Assembly (NCBI GenBank): GCA_902702965.1
Contig: CACRXP010000893.1
Span: 141,911-205,910 of the forward strand
Source: Spirometra erinaceieuropaei
Lineage: Eukaryota; Platyhelminthes; Cestoda; Diphyllobothriidea; Diphyllobothriidae
Length of the DNA stretch: 64,000 nt
Direction: 5' to 3'
In this document: positions 44,943 through 55,497 of the stretch, one piece after another
Layout of the letters: each line of letters opens with the position of its first letter
How positions within the stretch are numbered: position 1 is the stretch's first letter
Notes under the pieces: model-generated
Databases searched by the model: none
What the model was told of the DNA's origin: nothing
The model's input: only the letters and a program-made list of their open reading frames with translations
Position numbers and translations under genes: made by a program

Positions 44943-47461
44943 ATTCCCACTGATCTGCAATTTGGCAGCTCCTGTTTCACTTTCAACACGGAGATCCCTA
45001 AGGGCTTTCCCTTCCCCCACGCCCCAACGCAAATCGTATCTCGGTGTCCACCCCTCTTACGCATCAGCTGTCTCCCTGTCAATACGAGCGAAGATGCATG
45101 TTTCAGCAAAGGGTTTATAAAAGGTAGACACGATCGCTAGAGCAAGAGGTTTATTGGCCTGATGTTTCGGATTTTAGCTTGAACCCATCATTAAAGAAAG
45201 TGTCAAAAACGGGTTATTCGTGCACAGGAAGTTACAGTACATATGGGATGTAGTCGCCATGCTATTCCATACCTGTGCTAATTAACCGCTCTCCCCTTCG
45301 TCGAGACTTGTTGCCCGCCGGTGCGCTAACTGCTTGATGGCCGGCATGCAAGTTGTTAATTGCAGAAATCTCATCACCCGTGATGGATACTGGCGTGATG
45401 ATTGCTCGGCCATCTGGCTCACCGGCATGCGCGCTCCCCCAGAGTGGTTTATTAATTTGACCAGCCAGTGCGTCAGCACGGAATATGAAGTGGGGATTTC
45501 GTTACACTTTTTGATAGACTGAGGTTCCAGGAACCATGACTCAAGCAACTTCCGGCCCCCGCGATTATACCCTCTCGCGAGAGTTTCGGCCGCATCGAGT
45601 TTGAATGCGTGGCTGGATCTCGTCGCGTGAACCGAAACTTGAGAGCTGGCGTCATTTCTCCGCACTGCTGCCTCGTGTTCGGCAATTGGCGTCCGGAGCA
45701 GTCTTCACATTCTCCGACATAGCCACTTTGCTCGCAACGGCACCAGACTGAAGAAGCTTCTTGCCATGACAGTGGGTCTTTTGGACTCATCTTCTGATGC
45801 CTTATGGTGGCTTCCAGTCTGTGTGCGACTTCGACCCCAAGGGGTGCCAGAAGGTGACAAACGGCTTCGGAGACCTTATTGATGTTCTAAATAGTTTGTC
45901 AAGATATGAAGTCGCTGTTATTTTTTCGCTCGTCTCGTTTGCGCAATCACCGGTTGACGAAGTTGTGCACGAAAACACTTTCTCTGAAAACGTGTTAAAG
46001 ATATGGGAATTTGGCAAACTTTTCTTTCGGTACAGTGCATTGCCATTCAACACGCTCATATAGCGTCCATACACAACCGCCTTTGTTGCTGATTGGGTGT
46101 TTGCTGGTGAAGTTAATATTTGTGTCTTATTTGTCGCGACATTCACAACAGACGAGGGAAACCAGGGAGGGCAGCTGGTTGTTCTCTTCCTCCTCCATCG
46201 TATACTGCATGTCCGGGAATACCGCATTCAGACGTTTCTTGAATGTCAACAATTGATCCCAATCGATAACGACGAAGGTGTCATCCACACAGCGGTCTAA
46301 AAACTTTGGTCTGTGGCGTTGGAAGACCAGCGACCCTAGCCGATGAATCCCAAAATCGGCGAACCCACAGGTGTACCCTTTACCCGTTCGTAGATTGTCC
46401 TGTCGAACATGAAGTACGTCCTGAGACAGAATTTCAGGAGCTGAAGGATGTGGGCGTGTTCAAGATGAATTTCGGTTTCACTGAATTTTCCTTGTATGAC
46501 TAGCTCTACGATCTCGATTGCCAGATTTTGGGGGAGAGATGTAAAAACGGACGTAACATCAAAAGATACCATGACATCGTTGGGCAAGAGAATTACACCT
46601 TAAGGCCTCTGAAAGAAATGCATTGACGAGCAGACCGTGGTGTCCGGATCAACGGTCAGAAATTCGAGACGCTGGAATAACTACTTAGCCAGTTCGTACT
46701 TGGGAGTGCCTTTGAGCGACACGATGTTCGGAGAGTAGCGCCCTCTTTGCGCACCTTAGGGAGGCCATAGAATCTGGCCAAAGCCGTGTCTTGGGGTCTC
46801 GCCGTGCGTCTTTCAGTCGCTGTTATTGTACCTTACTTCTCCAAGGCCAACGACGTAGCATTATTCACGCGTGTCAGCGCTTTTACAAGGTTCGTTGCAT
46901 ATGGGACATAGAATTGGATGATTGGGTGCTCACCGATTGTTCTTACGGAACTTACTCGTTCCGCTGCGCCTTATGGACTCACACAGCAGCCGCACCATCC
47001 AGTGAAAGCATCCAATTGCTGCCTCCCACGCATGCGGGAATTGTGCATCTCGTGCTCCGTCTCTATGCGGCCGCCCTGTTATATGCGTGATTTAATCATG
47101 AGACAATCACAGCACACCAAACGCAGGGACTTGGAAGGACGCTGGCAGACGTCCCCAACTCAGTACGCGCAGTGTGAGTGCGTGCGTATGTATGTGCGTG
47201 CGTGTGTGTGCTGGTGTGTGGGTTTGCGTGGAGTGGTGGACTGGTGAGTTGAAAGTCAAACCGAAAAGGCTCTTTCTTAACTTGGCCTACGCCTTTCTCC
47301 CGCATGCGAGTTATACGCCGCCCAACCGCGTTGTGTGAAACTTTAGCGCCAGGTCGTGCATTTGGCGCGCGCAGACAATGTCACTGGTTATGCCAATCAC
47401 TGTAAGGGAGAGTTAGGTCGACGGCTCTGAGCATATTCCTCAATTTAAACAATCCGATGCG
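44943..47461 (-). mobile_element. PLE-D unit R2, tandem duplicate (right arm only)
   Basis: Second direct copy of the same unit. It contains a mutated hammerhead (45165-45194), nuclease segments ending SYSVLTHWLVK (about 45480), and the connector near 45850. Motif A is MVSFDVTSVFTSLPQNLAIE (46575-46516), followed by LLKFCLRTYFMFD and VKGTPVGSP (motif B, about 46370). The SINE-like body is at 46918-46985 and a GT/CA-rich stretch at 47160-47240. It preserves motifs A and B better than R1. Stops are still present. The left arm has one unit, so this copy arose or survived only here. Confidence 0.8.
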
Positions 47462-48200
47462 CTTGAAGCTACCACGGCGCGCTAACAGCCGTGACTTGGA
47501 AGCTTGCCGACTGACAGGATAACTTGAAACCCGCATTCGCCCCAATGATCTGTATTTGAGTGGAGCGGTCAGCTAGTGGTCTGAGAATCAGGCTGCAATG
47601 GCCTCTTCTTAATGTGCCTTTTGTGGCAATCCCACACCATGGGATCCGAGCCAGGTGTGACAACACGCCTAGGTGCGACCCCCACCGCGCGAGCCCCTTT
47701 TGTTTTTTTGGATCTAGTAGTTTTAGGCCCAGTAAGAAGAAGGACCACCCGAGCAGCGGTTAATGGCATCTTCTATCGTGAGTCATGCTTCGAGTGTATC
47801 TCTGGGTACTTAGTTTATATCTCAGTCGACGATTTTGACGTCCTTCGAAGGGCAAAGGCTGCACACTTTCCGCCACTAGCTGAAGTTTATCCATTCTTCC
47901 AACTGCATTCGTATTTTTGCTCAGGCGGTTTGACGGTCATTTGCCGGTTTCCTCGAAGTCGTTCGTCTTACGAGAACAGCGTCAGGCATGACAGACAACA
48001 TAAGTCGTTTCGCCTCCCGACATGAAATTCATTGGATCTCCTCACCAGACGCTTTATTGTCGGCTCAGATATGTGGGCGACGCCAATTCCAACCGGTTGT
48101 AAGAAAGAAGCGCCTGCGTCGGATACGTTTCGATAGACGGCAACTCTCATCAAATTTTTGAACCGATAACCTTGACTGTTTCTATACAACTGTGAAATGT
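47462..48200 (-). mobile_element. PLE-I: connector and GIY-YIG fragment (right arm)
   Basis: Minus-strand mirror of 7056-7545 and neighbouring sequence. The frame at 48189-47968 reads the connector VSDAGASFLQPVGIGVAH with EPTIKRLVRR, and SCLTLF of the nuclease start. Nuclease remnants continue to about 47700. The 47455-47700 part also matches 13800-14030. Stops exclude activity. Confidence 0.65.
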
Positions 48201-48890
48201 CCGTTGGATGTAAACACCCACCGACGACAAAGGAGATCGGCTGTTAAGAGTACTTCCGAAAGTCTATTCCACTTCTGAGCGTGCGCTGCTAACTAGAGCC
48301 GGAAGAAAAACTAAGGCTCAACAAATGTTCTTACAGAATATGTGCTTATTATAGATAAATCTATCTTAAACCATCCCCACTCTTCTCAATCAAACGTCGA
48401 CTTGTGCTCTGGGCTCGAGAACATTATTTTTAAATGAACTTTTTAATATTTGCCGCCCTCTGGATATCGTTGTGGTGAGACTTGTCGGAACGTTTTCTTA
48501 ACGTCTAAAATTGTAAGAAATGAAAAGGAACCGCCTTAACAAAGTAAGCATACGTAGCAGTCTAAATGGCGCTGGCGGCTTAATAGAAAGAGAAAGTACC
48601 CCACTGAATGGCCTGTCTCTCCTGTGCCTTATCGTGGATGGATATTTAGTGCCTCACTTGGCCGGAATACTACACTAACACATGTGAATGCTGATCAAGT
48701 CTGTTTAAATGAAAATGTTGTCTTTACTACCAATGGCTCCAATCTTCCCTCTAACGACATTTCCCTATTGTCGTGTGTCTTCCAACCTGCATTTGTGACA
48801 ACAGTGAAGAAAGACTTTAAAACGGACCGTGGATCAACAGCTTCTCCAGTTTTTTCGACGCTTTCAATCCGCATATCAGGTTAGACGCAG
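48201..48890 (-). mobile_element. PLE-B-like connector remnant (right arm)
   Basis: Minus-strand counterpart of about 6560-7055. The segment 48790-48640 corresponds to the PLE connector GKIGAVGIK of the left copy (here GKIGAIGSK). The plus strand has an 86-aa open frame (48624-48884) with a plausible acceptor and donor, but it is antisense to the connector and I do not call it a gene. Confidence 0.5.
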
Positions 48891-50039
48891 TACCCTAGAT
48901 GCTGCTGCGCTGGTAGTCTAATATGTTTTGAGAGGTCTAGACAAGGGCGGCTGTGTCTACGGATGTGTATTTCTTGACTACTCATTAATCAGAAATCAGT
49001 TCAATGCGTGTTTCGACTTTAACCCTCTCCATTTCCAGAATCCTCGGACAGTCTTTCCAGAGAGGGATCCTCCTATCGGTACCCTGCCACCACTCAGTTC
49101 CTCCTCAAACCTCTGTATCTCTCCTCATATTGAAACACATTTCACTAAGTTTCGTTGTCTTTTTTATTCCATTCGTCGTCTACGTGCCTACCACAACTTA
49201 ACCCTTAATTTGGCGATTCAACGCTGCCTGTATTTTCTATCTCAATCATTCTGATTCTTCTGCTATTCTTCCTTTTGTAGTTAAAAAAATATACACTGAA
49301 TGTAAACGTGTCCTGCGGACGTTTTATTATTATGTTGGCAATTCGTGGGCCAGTGGAACCGATATTATAACGCAAGGGCATTTAATAACGGGCAGCAAAT
49401 TTGCTGATCGAATTAAGGATGATTTAGGCTATCTGTTTTTTTTCTGATATTGTAACGATGTCTTTTTGCCCTAAGCGCCGAGGCTACCGACGTATTTCTT
49501 GGCATTCATCGGCATATCAGCGTCCCTTTCTGACATTTCTTGCTCGATACATTGTGTCCAAAAAAGACAGAAGTACAGTCGGAAACTTGGACTGCCGCCC
49601 CCTTAATACAAATCAATCGTTTATATAATCCTTTGAAGACTTTTTTGGTTGGAACTCCTAATTGGCAATTCCGAAATAATACGTATTCCTTTCTTTACCT
49701 CTCTTAAAAAATGCGTTTCTGTTTACTTGAAGACTTGGCGCGCAGTTTGTTTTGAGGAGCAACGGGTGATTACATCTGCTAAAGTCCTCCAAGTTAACCA
49801 TCGTCTTCAGGGTTCCGGCAGACTTACAGTGCACCAGGGCGTCTCAAAACGTCTTATTGCTTATTGGTCTTTGCCTTCGTTGTAAACCGGATGTCCAGAA
49901 AATACAGATTTCTGGGGCCCGCGAAATACTGACGCTATTTTTACCTCAGGAACACGAAGGCATCGACCAAATAAGGAACCTGAAATACTGGCCCGTGAAT
50001 CACGAACACCGGCGTGTCTTAACTTTGGTGGACCGTCTC
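48891..50039. other. Right-arm-only sequence, not assigned
   Basis: This 1.15-kb stretch has no counterpart in the left arm and no similarity I recognise to the PLE families. A 108-aa plus-strand frame (48928-49254) contains GCVFLDYS, faintly like a non-LTR reverse transcriptase, but the rest does not support that. Probably decayed transposon sequence. Confidence 0.4.
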
Positions 50040-51065
50040 AATATTAAAAGCAGATGGCGGTTAGCTTATCAGAGAAAATTTGATTTTCTCGTACCGTGCT
50101 TTCGAAATTGGATAAGGTTTTGAGGCAGAATTTGAGCAGCTTAAAGGGGTGGCTCAGTATTGCCTTTCCGGTACACCCCCCATGTTGGTTTTTGTGTAAG
50201 TCGTCGACAGTTCCAGTTGCAAGAATTTGTGAAACCGAGGAAAGTAGTAAGTTCGCGCCAAATGATGACATGATCTAAGGTATCTAAATCAGTTAGGCAC
50301 AGAGTCCCAAATTCATTTACGGCTGAGCGAACCGTTGTATCAGAGCCGGTTCAGGCGTCAGATCAGGCAATTTTAGTCGAGTAGCTGGAAAATCCGGAGC
50401 CCAGCACAGCTGCAATGCATTTGCGAAAAATGAAGTACTCATTGGATCAGAAAGACTGTGTTGCTGTTGTTTTAGGGCGCTCTGCCGTCTATTCAAAATT
50501 CTGGCCGATCATTAAACTGAACCTTTTAATAATGGACAGCCGGTAAAGCTCCTCGAAACGTCAGCAATGCAATTTCTTAATCCAGTGAGCATTTCACCTT
50601 TTTCAGAGTATCGACTTAGATCTCTTACGTTTGCTTATCTCACCTTTGTTCATTGTTTTTTGAAACGCAACTATCAAGACGTGCAGAGGAAAATGACATC
50701 AAATGACACTATAATCGCATTTGTGGGAATCGTCTTTCCATGTATTTCCACTAGTAATCCTCTTGAGTTTTCAACTGATATTTCACAATTCCCTGTTAGC
50801 TAGTGAAGCTTTTGGAACAGTCATTTGGAAGTTTTGTAATTAGTGACTGCGCAGTCCATTAATCTCCACGATGGTCGGTTTAGTTTTTCTGAGGGATTTA
50901 GCAATATCTCTTGACAGTCGCTTTCTCTCTATAAAACGTCTAAGCTTTTTACCAAGAGATAAAGTCTGTGCTTGAGTGGGGTCCGTATGGAGTGGTTTGT
51001 ACGCAGTTGCATAAGGCAGTAGAAGTCGAAGTGTAAGGAACCGGTGACATCCAATCAAACGCCTA
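50040..51065 (-). mobile_element. PLE-J reverse transcriptase fragment (right arm only)
   Basis: On the minus strand, 51058-50840 reads YKPLHTDPTQAQTLSLGKKL and TKPTIVEINGL, matching the N-terminal reverse transcriptase of the copy at 61178-60888. Next, 50800-50690 corresponds to the segment leading to motif A. Then 50271-50044 reads FKLLKFCLKTLSNFESTVREN, the stretch between motifs A and B. Sequence at 50280-50570 interrupts this and holds a degraded hammerhead-like motif on the plus strand (50526-50558). Dead element. The following 51066-51483 shows nothing I can identify. Confidence 0.7.
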
Positions 51066-51483
51066 AACTAAGTACTTGGAAAGCTTTTCCGTGCACTAAG
51101 AATGTGGCTGATAAGTACTAAAGGAAGCACCAAATTAAGTGGCACATACACCTTCGACTATTTTAGGCTTCCGGCTGGTACATTCGAAACATAGTGTGTG
51201 GCAGCTAAACAGGGAAAAGGTCGTCTATAAAACTACATGACGCATGTGCAGCCGTTTATTATAACTGAAAAATTAGCGTCGAAAACGTACTTAATAAGGA
51301 TTTTTGTCCACTTAATTCTATATTAATTAAACGAACATTACTAGGAATGTTTATTTATCAGTATGTATGTACTAGAAGATTGGCATTCCAAAAAAACATA
51401 ATTCGAGGACAACTGAGTTCTCTGGAAATTCGAACAATCTTCATTTTATAAAAGTTCACGCAGGTTCCTTCGGTCAAATAAAC

Positions 51484-51745
51484 GACCCATGAAAGAAAGG
51501 CCTGAATTCCTAGATACCATTCATTCTAATGATCCATTCATCAATTGGCGCATTGATCTGAAAGTCAGGTACACCAGTCTCAAGGAAAAATAAAAAAAGT
51601 TAAAGCCAGTCAAAACGTGACGTCAGCCCACACATCCTAAGCTCTGAAAAAGCGATAAACACTTTTCGAGCATGTTAAATGTTTAGCGTTTTCCACTGTT
51701 TCTACGCGTCTAACGAAGACTTGAGGATTCAGCGTCGAAAATTAA
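51484..51745 (+). mobile_element. PLE-A 3' terminal remnant (right arm)
   Basis: Plus-strand remains of RPEFLDTIHSNDPFINWRID and TSLKEK (about 51497-51592), a stop, then 3' untranslated sequence containing aaaacgtgacgtcagccca. Mirrors 3905-4250. Confidence 0.75.
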
Positions 51746-53281
51746 CTAAATGAATTTATTCATCCTACCTAAAGAAATTCCTTTTGTCAAAAATACGTAT
51801 AAAATTTAAAGCACATTAAAACGAAAAAAATTCTAGGAAGCAGGACCTTAAAGGAACACATATAGTGTGTATTCTACCCAAAGAAGTGTTTTTTCATTAG
51901 TAATGTTACCTAGTTTTGATAAGGAATTTAATTATTGAGCAAAATACCTACAAATATTTCTGCCGCAACAGGTCGCTTGCTTTAGAATGGGTTTATTTTT
52001 CGGCCGTCTCCAGTGATCACGCAAAACATAAAATGACTATTTGGTTAATATTCATTATTTTAAATGAATTTGTTCGCCATTTTTGTCCAAAAATATCTGA
52101 AAGGAGACATGCACAAAAACATTCTATCTTAAACACATTTGGTGGCAAAATACGTCCTTGTCAAACTTTATACATAAATCTTATCATCGGAACACTTTTC
52201 TAAGGCCATGTAATGTCTATCCACTGGGCGGTGCATTTTTAAGTTTTAGTAGTGATTTTGAAATAGGGCACATGGTGCACATTGAATGCAGCATTTTGTG
52301 ATCCCTGAAGTAAGACTGCCCAATATTCGAGTGGCAGGCAGTCAAAATTACTCTGTCAACTCAATACCCAGGTGCAATCGCAGATCATGGAGAATTATGC
52401 AGAGATCAAAACAACTTGTAATAGCTAAGGGCACACATTCTTCCAGAAAAAAATTGGAAAAAACGCAATTCGCCACCAAATTTGCCCTGTATGTTATATT
52501 AAAATATGTGTGAGAATTAAAAAGCGCGTAGAGATTCAGTGGTGTAATTAATACTGGCTGAGTTCTTTTTGCCACCAGTGGATTTTACAGGCTACCTAAA
52601 AAAGCATCGTGACCCAGTTAAAATAACAGATCATTACGTTACGTGTTTAATCTCGATACCTAAGTTCAGCAGCTTTTAAACAGAAAATTTTTTTCAGAAT
52701 TTTGGTGGACATTCCATGAGACAGAACAGTTACTTTAAATTGAATTCTAGCCCGTGTCGCTCGGTGAATCCAAGGAATCTTAGTCTGTTAGTCCCAAGAA
52801 CATGCCTAACATAGTTACTGCCTAACAGACAGTTGTCATGTGAACGTCTTAAAATTAGTTTTAATAATTGGTGGCCTGCGTATCCAAACATAAACAGCAG
52901 CCAACAAATTTGTCTCCCTCGGCTGGCTGACAGGTTTTTAAACCGGTCCACCATAAAATGAATAAGAAACTTGCTTCCTGATTCATGTCTCAGCTATTAT
53001 GATGAACATACCTGGGCAAAAAATACTAACTCTGATCTATTTGAAAATACAACGACTTAGTCTCTTATCGCTTAGTTACGGAACTTGTTCATCTACAGTC
53101 GTTGCCTGCCAGTGATCTCGCTCTTCATACAGAGTCTGCGCATTAATCAAGCGCCCACAACAATACAATCTTACAACTCGTAAGATCGTTTACCACAGCA
53201 AAAACTATTGCGCCATACAGAATATAGTTCGCAAGAAGATGAAGACCCGATCTCTGGGACAGTGGGTTTATTAGTCTGAGC

Positions 53282-53311
53282 TTTCGCTCTCGTAAAGGAG
53301 GCCATCGTCAG
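53282..53311 (-). ncRNA. Hammerhead-like ribozyme core, PLE-C (left end)
   Basis: Minus strand: CTGACGA, an imperfect stem-loop (GGCCTC against GAGAGC), GAAAGCTC, then AGACT. AGACT can pair with AGTCT immediately before the core as a five-pair stem I. The AGCT after GAA is self-complementary. Confidence 0.5.
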
Positions 53312-53625
53312 AGACTGTGAGAAGGCAACATCAAATGAGTGGTTTTTGTAGTCACGCCATGAAGGGGGGGGGAGATATGAGTGCAGAGGGTGGTATTCGC
53401 GATAAGTTGCGTCCCACGCCGTCTCACGGTGGCGTGACTGCGTGCAGCCTTGGCTGGAAATTGGGTCTCGCCCCTTGGCCGCGGGAACGGAGCGCGTGAT
53501 AGCAGGGGGGTATATCAACGTGCCTGTTGATAGCGTTGTGTCAGACACCCAGGCCTCTAACAGTTCTCGTCCTGATCAGAAGAAGAAGAAGCGATCGCTG
53601 AAACAATGGCTTTATTCGCCTGACG

Positions 53626-53655
53626 TTTCGGATTCTCTCTTGAATCCATCATCAG
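53626..53655 (-). ncRNA. Hammerhead-like ribozyme core, PLE-D (left copy)
   Basis: Minus strand: CTGATGA exactly as in the hammerhead consensus, a perfect six-pair stem (GGATTC, loop, GAATCC), then GAAACGTC and AGGC. AGGC can pair with GTCT before the core (one wobble). The ACGT is self-complementary, so a monomer has essentially no stem III loop. Confidence 0.6.
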
Positions 53656-53760
53656 AGACAGTTGCAGAAAAGGGTGGCTAGTGTACAGGCAGTCGCAGTA
53701 TTTATAGGATGCGGTCGCCATGCTACCGCATACCTACAGCAATTAACCGTGCTCCCTTCA

Positions 53761-54420
53761 TCAAGGATTGTTGCCCGCAGGTGCGCTAATTGCTTGATGG
53801 CCGGCATGCAAGTTGTTAATTGCTGACATCTCATCACCCGTGTTGGATGCTGGCGTGATGATTGCTCGGCCATCTGGCTCACGTGCTTGCGCGCTCCTCG
53901 AGTGGTCAATTGCTTTGGCCAGTCTATGCCTCAGGACTGAATAGGGAGTGGGGATGTCATTGCACTTGTTGATAGACTGAGGTCCCGTGAACCATGACTC
54001 AAGCAACTCGCGGCTCACGCGATTATCCCCTCTCACGAGAATTTCGGCCTCATCGAACTTGAATGTGTGGCCGGGTCTCGTCGAATGGGCCGCGACCTGA
54101 GAGTTGGCGTCACTTCTCCGTACAGCTGCCACGTCTTCGGCAATTCGCGTCCGGAGCAGTCTTCCAGTTTCTTCGACGTAGTTGCTTTGTCCGCAACTGC
54201 ACCAGATCCGGTAAAAGACTCCAGATGTTTCTTGCCGTGGCAGTGGGTCTTTTGGTCTCATCACTTGACGCCTCATGGTGGCCTCCGGTCTGTGCGCAAC
54301 TCCAACCCCAAGTGGTGCAAGAAGGCGGCTAACGGCCTCGGAGACGTTCTTGATGTACGGGATCGCTCGCCAGAATTTGGGGTCGGCGCGATTTTGTCGC
54401 TCGCGAGTTGCATGAGTCAT
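53761..54420 (-). CDS. PLE-D connector and GIY-YIG nuclease, open 219-aa frame
   Basis: This is the longest well-supported coding frame apart from the reverse transcriptase at 60.1 kb. Residues 1-70 are connector, with VSEAVSRLLAPLGVGVAH and VMRPKDPLP. The GIY-YIG domain follows: GVFYRIWCSCGQ, then NYVEETGRLLRTRIAE (YIG altered to YVE), VRRSDANSQVAAHS and PGHTFKF. Then comes the conserved C-terminal module RELLESWFTGPQSINKCND with TPYSVLRHRLAK, and a family-specific tail ending APAGNNP. In active PLEs the domain acts as an endonuclease that opens the target for reverse transcription. Here it lacks the polymerase, and the YIG glycine is replaced, so it is probably inactive. Its last 78 residues are repeated identically on the plus strand at 54424-54653. 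Confidence 0.75.
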   Translation of the reverse strand: MTHATRERQNRADPKFWRAIPYIKNVSEAVSRLLAPLGVGVAHRPEATMRRQVMRPKDPLPRQETSGVFYRIWCSCGQSNYVEETGRLLRTRIAEDVAAVRRSDANSQVAAHSTRPGHTFKFDEAEILVRGDNRVSRELLESWFTGPQSINKCNDIPTPYSVLRHRLAKAIDHSRSAQAREPDGRAIITPASNTGDEMSAINNLHAGHQAISAPAGNNP

Positions 54421-54758
54421 GTATCAGGGGACCTCAGTCTATCAACAAGTGCAATGACATCCCCACTCCCTATTCAGTCCTGAGGCATAGACTGGCCAAA
54501 GCAATTGACCACTCGAGGAGCGCGCAAGCACGTGAGCCAGATGGCCGAGCAATCATCACGCCAGCATCCAACACGGGTGATGAGATGTCAGCAATTAACA
54601 ACTTGCATGCCGGCCATCAAGCAATTAGCGCACCTGCGGGCAACAATCCTTGATGAAGGGAGCACGGTTAATTGCTGTAGGTATGCGGTAGCATGGCGAC
54701 CGCATCCTATAAATACTGCGACTGCCTGTACACTAGCCACCCTTTTCTGCAACTGTCT

Positions 54759-54788
54759 CTGATGATGGATTCAAGAGAGAATCCGAAA
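54759..54788 (+). ncRNA. Hammerhead-like ribozyme core, PLE-D (right copy)
   Basis: Identical to 53626-53655 but on the plus strand: CTGATGA, six-pair stem GGATTC/GAATCC, GAAACGTC. It lies in the right arm of the inner palindrome. Confidence 0.6.
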
Positions 54789-55467
54789 CGTCAGGCGAAT
54801 AAAGCCATTGTTTCAGCGATCGCTTCTTCTTCTTCTGATCAACTAGCTCCTGGAACCCGCATTTTCGCTTGTATCAGTTCTCGTCCTGTCTTATTGCTGG
54901 CCCGCGCCACTATCCGCGTGCTCGCAAAGTTGAATTCGTGGCCTTCCTCCAGGGCGTGAGTGGCGACCTGAGACAATGGGTCGCCTCTCCGGACCGCCCG
55001 TTTGTGCTCCGTTATTCGTGAGCTAAGTCGTCGTCCGGTTTGTCCAGTGTAGTAAAGAGGGCAGTCCCGACATGTGAGCTGATAGACGACGTCTGATTTT
55101 TCACCCACGTCTAGGCGATCCTTCACTTGCATGATTTTGCTGCGCATGGTCGCCACTCACACCCTGGAGGAAGGCCACGAATTCAACTTTGCGAGCACGC
55201 GGATAGTGGTGCGGGCCAGCAATAAGACAGGACGGGAACTGTTAGAGGCCTGGGTGTCTGACACCAACGCTATCAACAGGCACGTTGATATACCCCCCTG
55301 CTATCACGCGCTCCGTTCCCGTGGCCAAGGGTGCACGCAGTCACGCCACCGTGAGACGGCGTGGGACGCAACTTATCGCGAATACCACCCTCTGCACTCA
55401 TATCTCCCCCCCCCCTTCATGGCGTGACTACAAAAACCACTCATTTGATGTTGCCTTCTCACAGTCT

Positions 55468-55497
55468 CTGACGGTGGCCTCATGTACGAGACCGAAA
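55468..55497 (+). ncRNA. Hammerhead-like ribozyme core, PLE-C (right end)
   Basis: Plus strand: CTGACGG (last A changed to G), stem GGCCTC against GAGACC with one mismatch, GAAAGCTC, and AGACT pairing with the preceding AGTCT. The stem changes relative to 53282-53311 keep pairing on one side only. Confidence 0.5.

Noticed and set aside
48650..48879. An apparent 230-nt exon (plus strand) with acceptor atatttag, donor gttaga and a frame conserved in the left arm (6779-6652, minus strand).
   Set aside because: It is antisense to a PLE connector: the opposite strand reads GKIGAVGIK/GKIGAIGSK following the reverse transcriptase thumb at 6651. Frame conservation can come from the element's own coding history. 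No upstream or downstream partner exon was found.
48928..49254. A non-LTR retrotransposon reverse transcriptase, based on GCVFLDYS.
   Set aside because: No further reverse transcriptase motif follows in any frame, and the remainder is low in similarity to anything recognisable.
50526..50558. Plus-strand hammerhead-like sequence ending TCGAAACGTC.
   Set aside because: The CUGAUGA part is mutated at several positions (TTAATAA) and stem II does not pair. At most a decayed PLE end.
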